NCBI RefSeq assembly: GCF_900110085.1
Contig: NZ_FOCK01000006.1
Span: forward strand, 1-64,000
DNA length: 64,000 bases
Reading direction: 5' to 3'
From: Prevotella sp. ne3005
GTDB lineage: Bacteria; Bacteroidota; Bacteroidia; Bacteroidales; Bacteroidaceae
Positions 1-6,579 of the stretch are shown here, piece after piece (position 1 is the stretch's first letter; each line of letters starts with the position of its first letter). Below the pieces are notes generated by a model. The model searched no databases. It was given only the letters and a program-made list of their open reading frames with translations, and had not been told where the DNA came from. The position numbers were made by a program, and so were the translations under genes.

Positions 1-741
1 GCCTACGATAAACTGATAAAGCATAATACCCACAGCGTAGATATCTGTCGACTTATCTTGGCTGCGCACATCTCCAAGTACCAATTCTGGGGCTGCATAG
101 GCAGCCTTCCCTACGAATTGGCCTGTACTTGTAAGCTGTTGGTCTTGTGTATTCAATGAATTAAGCTGCTTGGCTATTCCGAAGTCGATGATCTTCACCT
201 TTTTATCATGTGTAATCATGATATTGCTCGGATCAAGATCTCTATGAATATAGCCCTTATCATGAAGCGCCATCAGACCAGACAAGATGTTCTTCACAAT
301 GAATACTGCGAAACTGAACTTGTCGTTTTGGTATTGCTGGAATAATTCCTGGGCAAATTCTATCTCGTTTCCATATTGGTCAGTTGTTTTGCCATTGAGT
401 AGGTCGAAGAGCATGACACCTTGTAGCAACTCACTGACCACATGGTATCTTTTCGTGCCATTGCCGTCAACCATTTCAATGAACCCAAACATCTCCACAA
501 GATTTTCATTATGGATCTGTATAGAAGCCTCACGTCTTGCACGTTCAATGGCATGCACGGAAAGATCCTCAAACAGGAACTTGATAGCAACATCCTGCCT
601 GACCCCATTCTTTTCATTGACCATCACCCCCCGAAGCACTTGACCCATTCCCCCTTCACCAAGAGAAGGTAGCTGAGGGTTTACTTCATAGTGGATTTTT
701 CGTTTTCTTTCTTCCTCTCCTTGGATAAAAATCAAAGACAT
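1..741 (-). CDS. Ser/Thr protein kinase, N-terminal part (runs off window)
   Basis: The frame is open from an ATG at 741 to the window edge, giving 247 codons of a eukaryotic-like protein kinase. Visible are the Gly-rich loop GEGGMGQV (residues 28-35), the ATP-binding VAIK lysine (K54), the alpha-C glutamate (RREAS, E71), HRDLDPSN (166-173), DFG (186-188), APE and the DIYAVG helix-F segment. All main catalytic motifs are present, so it is probably active on Ser/Thr of unknown targets. Odd point: the usual Lys two residues after the catalytic Asp is Asp (HRDLDPSN). A broken zinc-ribbon gene lies 35 bp upstream on the same strand and probably shares its promoter. The C-terminus and any membrane or sensor domain are outside the window. 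Confidence 0.9.
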   Translation of the reverse strand, partial: MSLIFIQGEEERKRKIHYEVNPQLPSLGEGGMGQVLRGVMVNEKNGVRQDVAIKFLFEDLSVHAIERARREASIQIHNENLVEMFGFIEMVDGNGTKRYHVVSELLQGVMLFDLLNGKTTDQYGNEIEFAQELFQQYQNDKFSFAVFIVKNILSGLMALHDKGYIHRDLDPSNIMITHDKKVKIIDFGIAKQLNSLNTQDQQLTSTGQFVGKAAYAAPELVLGDVRSQDKSTDIYAVGIMLYQFIVG

Positions 742-776
742 TATTACATAAATTTAGTACCACCAGCTTTATTTGG

Positions 777-1069
777 CTAACCACCATTAAGATCAACAGT
801 ATCTGTGTCAACGTTTCTGTTATCTGAGTTGTATGGATTAAAACGTCCCAAAGAATCATTACCTCCAGGAATGTCGCTAAAGAATGCATTATCTTCCTCA
901 ATTGCCGCGAAGTCTTCTGCTACAGACAAGCCATAGTCTTCGGCATCGATTAGAACAATAAGCAACTTTTAACTCGTGCCAATGGTGAATTATTAGCTTG
1001 ACTTCTACAGACAGGACAGAACCTCGCTGTTATCGTTAAATTTGTACCACAATTACTATAAAATAGCAT
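777..1069 (-). pseudogene. small zinc-ribbon protein gene, apparently frameshifted
   Basis: An ATG at 1069 opens a 39-codon frame with the zinc-ribbon start pattern FYSNCGTNL...ARFCPVC, ending at 950. A second frame (codon boundary at 965) continues from the same place for about 60 residues, is rich in Asp/Glu/Asn and ends at 777, just before the kinase ATG at 741. Zinc-ribbon proteins normally begin F-C-x-x-C-G; here the first Cys is Tyr, so the ribbon already lacks a ligand. The simplest reading is one gene of about 97 codons broken by a single frameshift between about 1000 and 953. Two unrelated small frames, or a sequencing error, remain possible. The position directly before a kinase suggests a partner or regulator role, which is inference. 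Confidence 0.45.
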
Positions 1070-1100
1070 ATTATTTAGATTGTCCTTATATTAAAGTTTG

Positions 1101-1108
1101 CAAATATA
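1101..1108 (-). promoter_or_regulatory. Bacteroidota promoter for zinc-ribbon/kinase genes
   Basis: The minus strand reads TATATTTG at 1108-1101, with a TTG about 20 bp upstream. It lies about 30 bp before the ATG at 1069. It is the only good promoter seen before the zinc-ribbon/kinase pair. Confidence 0.6.
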
Positions 1109-1376
1109 GTAATTATTATCGATATATGCAATGTTTTATTCGTTTTTTTTATTCTGAGCCTTAAGTTTTGTTAATTCAAAATATATTTTAGATACTCATT
1201 AGGTCATATAAACTGCTAATATCGATGCAGAAACTATGAAATTGTTTACACTAATAATGTATCTGAATACTAGACACGCAAATAAATCGATTCATAAGGT
1301 ACTGCCCATGTGCAAGCGTTTTGAAGATACAAATCTTTTATTAATCTTCCAAATTTTGATGAGTTTTCTTACTCCT

Positions 1377-1775
1377 TTAATCTTCTGGGCTGGTTTTGTC
1401 TTTCTCGAACTTGAGGTCTTTGTAGAGTTCAGGGGAGCCGTTTTGGCTTTCGGGGAGGAAGTGGAGGCGGACACCACGAATATGTTTATTGGCACGGAAA
1501 TCCTTAAGATTGTCTACCTTCTCGCTCTCAATCTCGAGTTTCATCGTGCCCCAGCCTTCGAGCTTCACCTTGTCACCATTACGAAGATGACGATTAATGA
1601 CTGTGGACAGACCCAGCATGATGCCATATACATCACCTGCATGACAGCCCATCTCACGTGCCACCTCTTTGGTGATCTGATCAGTGCCGTAAGTCTGATT
1701 ATGAACTGCAACAGCCTTGTATTTGCCATAAGTAGGCAACTTCGGCTTAGTCTCTTTCTTGATTCTATATTTCAT
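1377..1775 (-). CDS. HU-like DNA-binding protein (HU_rel family)
   Basis: A 132-residue protein starting MKYRIKKETKPKLP. It matches the Bacteroidota HU-related family: residues about 15-100 form the HU/IHF-like fold (segment DQITKEVAREMGCHAGDVYG, then GDKVKLEGWGTMKLEIES in the beta-arm region), followed by a charged tail. The start was set at the ATG at 1775, because the alternative upstream TTG lies inside the -7 box. It probably bends or packages DNA. It is divergent from the VirE-type gene, and the 780 bp between them is full of phased repeats that such a protein could organise. That functional link is inference. Confidence 0.85.
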   Translation of the reverse strand: MKYRIKKETKPKLPTYGKYKAVAVHNQTYGTDQITKEVAREMGCHAGDVYGIMLGLSTVINRHLRNGDKVKLEGWGTMKLEIESEKVDNLKDFRANKHIRGVRLHFLPESQNGSPELYKDLKFEKDKTSPED

Positions 1776-1793
1776 CTTTTCCAAATTTTTGTG

Positions 1794-1801
1794 CAAAGAT
1801 A
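1794..1801 (-). promoter_or_regulatory. promoter -7 box for HU-like gene
   Basis: The minus strand reads TATCTTTG at 1801-1794, followed by CAC, about 19 bp before the ATG at 1775. The -33 region is poor. The box excludes the upstream TTG as a start codon. Confidence 0.65.
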
Positions 1802-1834
1802 CACAATTTTCTGGAGAATCACACTTATTTTAGA

Positions 1835-1922
1835 TTAAACTATCTTTCGTATCATAAAAGATAGTCTTTAGGAAGGTGAAAGATAGTCTTTTGCATGACG
1901 AAAGATAGTCTTTTCAAAATAA
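1835..1922 (+). repeat. array of a 13-bp near-palindrome at 22-bp period (4 units)
   Basis: AAAGATAGTCTTT occurs exactly at 1857, 1879 and 1901. A related TTAAACTATCTTT sits at 1835 in the same 22-bp register. Each unit has mirror arms AAAGA/TCTTT around a 3-bp centre, so sites repeat every two helical turns on one face. The array lies just upstream of the HU-like gene promoter. The reverse complement of the same 13-mer occurs once in a second 22-bp array at 44250-44403. The role is unknown; an operator array is the likeliest reading. Confidence 0.85.
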
Positions 1923-1953
1923 AAAAATGAAATACTCAAAAACTAATGACATT

Positions 1954-2068
1954 CGACATAGTTTGATTTGTATTTGTCTGATATAGTGATGTTTACGTAC
2001 TTTTTCGACATCACTCATCTGACATTTATTCGACATTCATCCGACATAATCCGACATGGATTTGACAT
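1954..2068 (+). repeat. helically phased CGACAT array
   Basis: The hexamer CGACAT or TGACAT occurs at 1954, 2006, 2020, 2031, 2042, 2052 and 2063. The last five are spaced 11, 11, 10 and 11 bp, i.e. one turn of B-DNA. A mirror-image array (ATGTCG) lies at 2365-2475. The two arrays flank about 300 bp containing palindromes and further repeats. The layout resembles iterons or a multi-site operator upstream of the VirE-type gene. Confidence 0.85.
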
Positions 2069-2175
2069 AAAAGCGGGCTTTATGGGCTCAATACGGGCAC
2101 AAAATGAGTGTTTAGATAGGCCAAAGTTGGCATATATAGGTGGATGAGTTGGAGCATACAGGGAGTAGACTGATG

Positions 2176-2261
2176 AATTCTCTAGAGAATTGAGAGGTTT
2201 GCTACGTACTTACTGAGTGTTTGGACGGACTAAAGTCTTCAATTCTCTAGAGAATTGAAGA
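2176..2261. repeat. two copies of an AATTCTCTAGAGAATT palindrome
   Basis: A perfect 16-bp palindrome lies at 2176-2191. The same core is extended to a perfect 26-bp palindrome at 2236-2261 (arms TCTTCAATTCTCT). Each is preceded by a related stretch: TGAGTGTTTAGATAGGCC at 2105, and TGAGTGTTTGGACGGAC at 2214. The unit therefore looks duplicated and diverged. It sits midway between the two inverted hexamer arrays. There is no T-tract, so a dimeric-protein site is more likely than a terminator. Confidence 0.75.
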
Positions 2262-2284
2262 GTCTACTAGGGGGATAGTACAAG

Positions 2285-2350
2285 AATATGGCGGGTAAAA
2301 GGGCAGTTTAGACTACTTAAAGAGGCAGTTTAGGCTACATGAAGAGGCAG
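2285..2350 (+). repeat. 22-bp tandem units ending GGCAG
   Basis: Three consecutive 22-bp units start at 2285, 2307 and 2329, each ending in GGCAG. The last two share TTTAG-CTAC-T-AAGAGGCAG. The 22-bp period is the same as in the array at 1835-1922. Confidence 0.65.
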
Positions 2351-2364
2351 AATATGACAGATGT

Positions 2365-2475
2365 ATGTCGAATTATGTCGAATGAATGTCGAATGAATGT
2401 CGAGTGACGATGGTATAAAAGTGTTATAAACTATTAATTTACAAGTGCTTATAGACAGAACTATGTCAAATGTCG
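2365..2475 (-). repeat. inverted, helically phased ATGTCG array
   Basis: ATGTCG occurs at 2365, 2375, 2386 and 2397 (spacings 10, 11, 11), with ATGTCA at 2463 and ATGTCG at 2470. It is the inverted counterpart of the CGACAT array at 1954-2068. The last copies lie 50-60 bp before the -7 box of the VirE-type gene, where a bound protein would affect its transcription. Confidence 0.8.
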
Positions 2476-2527
2476 AATGGTTTTCAAATTTCTTGAGATA
2501 AATGAATAATTTCTGCGCAATTATTTG

Positions 2528-2535
2528 TATCTTTG
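2528..2535 (+). promoter_or_regulatory. promoter -7 box for VirE-type gene
   Basis: TATCTTTG at 2528-2535, followed by CAC, 20 bp before the ATG at 2556. The in-frame ATG at 2502 lies upstream of this box and so is not the start. Confidence 0.7.
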
Positions 2536-2555
2536 CACGTCAAAATCATTATAAT

Positions 2556-4676
2556 ATGAAGATCACAATTATTAAAAACAAGAAAACCAAGGAAATCGTT
2601 ACTCGTCATGAATTGGACGATGTAGCACTGTACATTCAAAAAGGCTGGCGAGAGAAGTCTGTCAGAAATCTGCGTGAGGTGTATCACCTGATGGTGAGTC
2701 AGCGACAGGACGACGGACAGATACTTACCAACTGGAAAGGCGGTATCCAACTGGAGCGCATCTGCTTTGCCCAGGACTATGACAACTACGGAGGACAGCG
2801 GCGCGTGCTGGGCTATAACGGTCTGGTGGTCATAGAAGTGAACGCCCTACCCTCTTACGAGAAGGCTGTTGAGGTGAGAGACCAGGCCAAGAAGATGCCT
2901 GAGACGCTGATGACCTTCTTGGGAGCATCGGGCAAGAGCGTGAAGATTGTCTGTAGAGGAGAGTTGTATGGCAATGCCGGACTTCCGAAAGAGGAGTCCG
3001 ACATCCTGCAGTTCCACCTGAACATCTATCAGACTGCCAGACGGGCTTATCAGAACCAGTTTGGCTTCGACATCGAATATCTGAAGCCACGTCTGGACCG
3101 AACGGTCTACATGAGTGCCGACCCAGAGATGTATTACAACCCAGAGGCACGCCCGTTTTATGCCGACACTAAAGAACATGCTGAGCCTCAACCCGTTAGC
3201 ATCTCGGAGAAGAGTGCCCATCTGATGCCTGGACGCACCATCAAGCGCACCTACCGCATGGAGTGGCTCTTTATCGTAGACAATGTGCTGGGCAAGTATT
3301 TCGAGTTGCCCGACGAGGAGCGGTTGGAGACGCTGCTGATGCAGATAGCCTCTTTTTGCCTGAATCATGGCATTCCTCTGGCCCACGCCCAAGGCATGAC
3401 GCTGGAGCATCCCGTACTGAACACCGACAAGCTGTTGGTGAAGAAGACCTTCGAGGCCGTCTATGCCGTCAGCCTGCAGGAGGACTATATGAAGAAGCAC
3501 AAGATCAAGCCCCTGCAGGCCATTCCCAACGACACGCTGCAGATGATGAAGACGGAGATTTTCCTCAACGAGAATTACGAGATGCGCAAGAATCTGTTGA
3601 CGGGTGTGGCTGAGTATCGTGAGAAGTACAGCGACGACCAGCGTTTCAAGCCTCTGACGGAGGAGGTGAGAAACGACATGACGATGCGGGCTACAGAACT
3701 GGGACTGAAGTCGTGGGACAGAGACGTGAACCGCTTTATCGACTCCACCCGCATAGAGCAATACGACCCTGTGAACACCTGGCTCGACCAGTTGCCACAG
3801 TGGGACGGACATGACCATATAGCCGATCTGGCAGCGAGAGTACCCACCTCTCAGCCCCATTGGGGCATGTATCTCAGAATGTGGCTTATCGGTATGGTTG
3901 GGCAATGGCGAGAGAGTGATAAGCAGCTGACTGGCAATGCGTTAACACCACTGTTGATTGGTCGGCAAGGATGCGGAAAGACGCGTTTCTGCAAGATCAT
4001 CCTGCCTCCGGAACTGCGTGATTATTACAACGACAAGATCAACTTCAAGAACGAGTTCGACCTGAATATCGCCCTGACGATGTTTGCGTTGATCAATATC
4101 GACGAGTTTGATAAGACCACCTCGTCGCAGCAGATTGTGCTGAAATACCTGTTGTCGTCGAGCGATGTGAAGTTCCGTCCGCCTTATGGCAAGACCATCA
4201 AGCTGTTCCGTCGTTACACCTCGTTTATCGGCACCACCAACCAGCAGAAGCCACTGGTGGATCCTACGGGTTCACGAAGATTCGTCTGTGTGGGCATCAC
4301 ACCAGGCCAGAACATCGATTTCGAGGACAATCTGAACCACCGTCAGCTCTTTGCTCAGGCCATATACCTCTTTAATCAGGGGGAGCGATACTGGTTGGAG
4401 GATGAAGAGATCAGCCAACTGATTCGTGAGAACGAACCTTATCAGAAGCTGAACGATCTGGTGGAGATGATTGGTGAGACCTTCCGCAAGCCGAAGGCTG
4501 GCGAGGGAAGATGGTGGACGCTGAAGGAAATTGGCGAGCATCTGGCAAACTGCTACGCCAACTACGACGCGAAGACCACCTACATCAAACTGGGTAAAGC
4601 GCTGAGCGACCAGAGTTTCGACTTCGAGACCGACCGCAAGACATCTGGTCATATCTACAAACTGGTTGAGCGATAA
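2556..4676 (+). CDS. VirE/BT4734-family primase-helicase-like protein
   Basis: A 706-residue protein. Residues about 30-210 look like the BT4734-like N-terminal domain (an AEP-primase-like fold), with the strand GLVVIEVNAL and the GASGKSVKIVCRG segment. In relatives the first is usually D-x-D; here it reads E-x-N, so the primase site may be changed. The C-terminal half is a VirE-type P-loop ATPase: Walker A GRQGCGKT, Walker B ALINIDEFDK, a sensor-like IGTTNQQKPL, then TGSRRFV with a likely arginine finger. It probably acts on replication forks or single-stranded DNA. The GC content is normal for the flanks, so it looks settled in the chromosome. The upstream phased arrays suggest tight control or an origin-like site. 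Confidence 0.85.
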   Translation: MKITIIKNKKTKEIVTRHELDDVALYIQKGWREKSVRNLREVYHLMVSQRQDDGQILTNWKGGIQLERICFAQDYDNYGGQRRVLGYNGLVVIEVNALPSYEKAVEVRDQAKKMPETLMTFLGASGKSVKIVCRGELYGNAGLPKEESDILQFHLNIYQTARRAYQNQFGFDIEYLKPRLDRTVYMSADPEMYYNPEARPFYADTKEHAEPQPVSISEKSAHLMPGRTIKRTYRMEWLFIVDNVLGKYFELPDEERLETLLMQIASFCLNHGIPLAHAQGMTLEHPVLNTDKLLVKKTFEAVYAVSLQEDYMKKHKIKPLQAIPNDTLQMMKTEIFLNENYEMRKNLLTGVAEYREKYSDDQRFKPLTEEVRNDMTMRATELGLKSWDRDVNRFIDSTRIEQYDPVNTWLDQLPQWDGHDHIADLAARVPTSQPHWGMYLRMWLIGMVGQWRESDKQLTGNALTPLLIGRQGCGKTRFCKIILPPELRDYYNDKINFKNEFDLNIALTMFALINIDEFDKTTSSQQIVLKYLLSSSDVKFRPPYGKTIKLFRRYTSFIGTTNQQKPLVDPTGSRRFVCVGITPGQNIDFEDNLNHRQLFAQAIYLFNQGERYWLEDEEISQLIRENEPYQKLNDLVEMIGETFRKPKAGEGRWWTLKEIGEHLANCYANYDAKTTYIKLGKALSDQSFDFETDRKTSGHIYKLVER

Positions 4677-4677
4677 A

Positions 4678-4716
4678 AAGAAGATTCCCACCCCGTTGAG
4701 GGTGGGAATCTTTATT
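4678..4716. terminator. strong hairpin terminator between convergent genes
   Basis: A perfect 13-bp stem (AAGATTCCCACCC at 4681-4693 with GGGTGGGAATCTT at 4700-4712) and a 6-nt loop, followed by TATTCTTC. It ends the VirE-type gene and lies just past the convergent TPR gene. Confidence 0.85.
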
Positions 4717-4718
4717 CT

Positions 4719-4913
4719 TCAGGGATTGTACATATCTTTGCAGTAGAAGGCCATGATGTCGTCGAGCATGCGCTTGGCCTCGACAGCCGGACTGTCGGGG
4801 TCAAGCTCTATGGCCTGGATGTAGGCGTTGATGGCCTCATGCCACTGGCCTCGCTTGCGGGCCTCATTGCCCAGCTGATAATAATCCTCTGCAGACATCA
4901 CTTCTTCACTCAT
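4719..4913 (-). CDS. small TPR-repeat protein
   Basis: About 64 residues containing one clear tetratricopeptide repeat: AEDYYQLGNEARKRGQWHEA, then INAYIQAIELDPDSPAV. No signal peptide or membrane segment is seen. The start ATG at 4913 lies in the second of two tandem 14-bp copies (TTCACTCATCACTA on the plus strand, 4905-4932) that span the folD stop and this start. The first copy repeats the ATG but runs straight into a stop. The gene follows folD by 16 bp and is probably co-transcribed. Its binding partner is unknown. Confidence 0.75.
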   Translation of the reverse strand: MSEEVMSAEDYYQLGNEARKRGQWHEAINAYIQAIELDPDSPAVEAKRMLDDIMAFYCKDMYNP

Positions 4914-4929
4914 CACTATTCACTCATCA

Positions 4930-5808
4930 CTATTTATAGTATTCCTTCTTACCAGCGGCGAGGGTATTCTTCATCAGCGAGCAGATGGTCATGGGACCTA
5001 CGCCACCAGGAACAGGTGTGATGAAGCTGCACTTGGGAGCTACCTCATCGAACTTCACATCGCCATTCAGACGGAAGCCGCTCTTACGGGTGGCATCAGG
5101 AACGCGAGTGGTACCCACATCGACAATCACAGCACCCTCCTTCACCATATCGGCAGTAACGAAGTCGGGCTGTCCGATGGCGGCGATGATGATATCCGCC
5201 TGGCGGCACTCTTCCTTGAGGGACTTTGAGCGCGAGTGGCAGACGGTGACTGTGGCATCGCCATACTGCTTCTGCATCATCAGCTGGGCCATGGGCTTGC
5301 CAACGATGTTGGAACGACCCAGGATGACACACTTCTTTCCACTGGTTTCGATATTGTAGCGCTTCAGCAACGTGATGATTCCCAGAGGGGTAGCCGAGAT
5401 AAAGCAGGGCAGGCCAATGGCCATGCGACCAACGTTGATGGGATGGAATCCGTCGACATCCTTACGATAGTCGATGGCCTCGATAATCTTCTGCTCGTCA
5501 ATATGCTTCGGCAGGGGGAGCTGCACGATGAAGCCGTCGACATCGCCATTACGGTTCAGATTGTCGACACAGGCCAGAAGCTCAGCCTCTGTGACATCCT
5601 CCTCAAAGCGAATGAGCGTTGACTTGAAACCACAAGCCTCGCAGGCCAGTACCTTATTTTTTACATAGGTCTCCGAGCCACCATCATGACCCACCAGAAC
5701 GGCTGCCAGATGGGGCTGTTTGCCACCCTTTGCTACAATCTCTTTTACCTCCTCAGCAATCTCAGCCTTAATGGCTGCTGCTGTTGCTTTTCCGTCTATC
5801 AGTTGCAT
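4930..5808 (-). CDS. folD: methylenetetrahydrofolate dehydrogenase / cyclohydrolase
   Basis: A 292-residue protein of normal FolD length. It interconverts 5,10-methylene-, methenyl- and 10-formyl-tetrahydrofolate in the cytosol, using NADP. The sequence shows [14 protein letters not shown] with the catalytic Lys of the Y-x3-K motif, the active-site [13 protein letters not shown], the NADP-binding [15 protein letters not shown], and the C-terminal [11 protein letters not shown]. The TPR gene follows 16 bp downstream. A compound palindrome that may be a dispersed repeat lies upstream, between this gene and the TerB-like gene. Confidence 0.97.
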   Translation of the reverse strand: MQLIDGKATAAAIKAEIAEEVKEIVAKGGKQPHLAAVLVGHDGGSETYVKNKVLACEACGFKSTLIRFEEDVTEAELLACVDNLNRNGDVDGFIVQLPLPKHIDEQKIIEAIDYRKDVDGFHPINVGRMAIGLPCFISATPLGIITLLKRYNIETSGKKCVILGRSNIVGKPMAQLMMQKQYGDATVTVCHSRSKSLKEECRQADIIIAAIGQPDFVTADMVKEGAVIVDVGTTRVPDATRKSGFRLNGDVKFDEVAPKCSFITPVPGGVGPMTICSLMKNTLAAGKKEYYK

Positions 5809-5833
5809 TAATCTTCAATTTTGATGTTACACA

Positions 5834-5898
5834 TCGAGATCGCTCACGTTCGGCATAGCTCAAGCTAGCTTGGCTCTGCTCTCACTTAATCGCGATCT
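5834..5898. repeat. intergenic compound palindrome, candidate dispersed repeat
   Basis: Outer arms GATCGC (5837) and GCGATC (5893) enclose a perfect 12-bp palindrome, CAAGCTAGCTTG, at 5861-5872. This in turn is flanked by AGCT/GGCT and CTCACGTTCGG/CTGCTCTCAC. The whole fills the folD-TerB intergenic gap and encodes nothing. Its form is that of a REP-like intergenic element; its copy number cannot be judged from one window. Confidence 0.5.
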
Positions 5899-5905
5899 TC
5901 ACTTT

Positions 5906-6541
5906 TCACATCTCCTTCATCCACTGCCACTCGTCCTTGGCCTTCTGGGGATCGATATTCATCAGGGCATCCACATCAGAAGCCTTCATGCCGATATAGA
6001 CAGCTACCTCCTTCAGCGTCTCTATTTCCTTTTCAGAGACATTGGCATCCGACTTCACGATCAGGGCGAGCATCGACAGCATCTGGTAACGCAGGTCCTC
6101 GTTCAGTGAACTGGCAATCTGACTACCGCAGTCGCCAATCAACTGCAGGAAAGCCATCGGCTTGCGGGCCTCGAGCTCATCGTGCTTGGCAATCAGCTTT
6201 TTCACCACGTCCATGCCTTCCACCTGAGCCTCCTCACCAAAGGTGTCGCGCAGGAATTTTCCCAGGAAATCATATTCCTCAGGCTCCACCTTACCATCGG
6301 CGATGACGATATAGGAAGCCATCGTCAGCATAGAGAACAGGAAACTGTTACGAAGATTCTCACGTACAGGGCTGTTGACATTGAACGTCTGACGGAACTC
6401 ATCCGTAATAACCACGTTCTCTGCAGAGAGCTTCACCTCCTGTTCCTGCTTCTGCTGGTCTGCCACATGCTCTGTCAATTCCTTCATCGGGCCTTCCTCG
6501 AAGAGTCCCTTCAGATTGTTGATCCATTTACCAAATGCCAT
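5906..6541 (-). CDS. TerB-like domain protein
   Basis: A 211-residue cytosolic protein. After a variable region of about 70 residues comes a TerB/DjlA-N-like helical domain (NSFLFSMLTMASYIVIADGKVEPEE, later LSMLALIVKSDANVSEKEIE), with acidic D-G-K and D-A-N-x-S loops typical of metal-binding TerB folds. The same NSFLF...SYI-ADGK pattern appears in the J-domain protein at 8690-9535, so the two are paralogous in this domain. It lies downstream of ffh on the same strand. The function is unknown; a link to envelope or metal stress is inferred from the family only. Confidence 0.75.
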   Translation of the reverse strand: MAFGKWINNLKGLFEEGPMKELTEHVADQQKQEQEVKLSAENVVITDEFRQTFNVNSPVRENLRNSFLFSMLTMASYIVIADGKVEPEEYDFLGKFLRDTFGEEAQVEGMDVVKKLIAKHDELEARKPMAFLQLIGDCGSQIASSLNEDLRYQMLSMLALIVKSDANVSEKEIETLKEVAVYIGMKASDVDALMNIDPQKAKDEWQWMKEM

Positions 6542-6579
6542 AATCTTAATGTTTAGAGTTGAGTGTTTAAAGTTGACGT

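Noticed and set aside
1236..1838. 200-codon open frame on the plus strand over the HU-like gene
   Set aside because: It is antisense to a clear HU-family gene, has no promoter and no recognisable protein pattern.
1835..2475. CRISPR array
   Set aside because: Repeats are only 6-13 bp with 5-9 bp between them, no 25-40 bp spacers, and no cas genes nearby.
2847..3905. 352-codon open frame antisense to the VirE-type gene
   Set aside because: The plus-strand frame has Walker motifs and a promoter; the antisense frame arises from GC-rich codon use.
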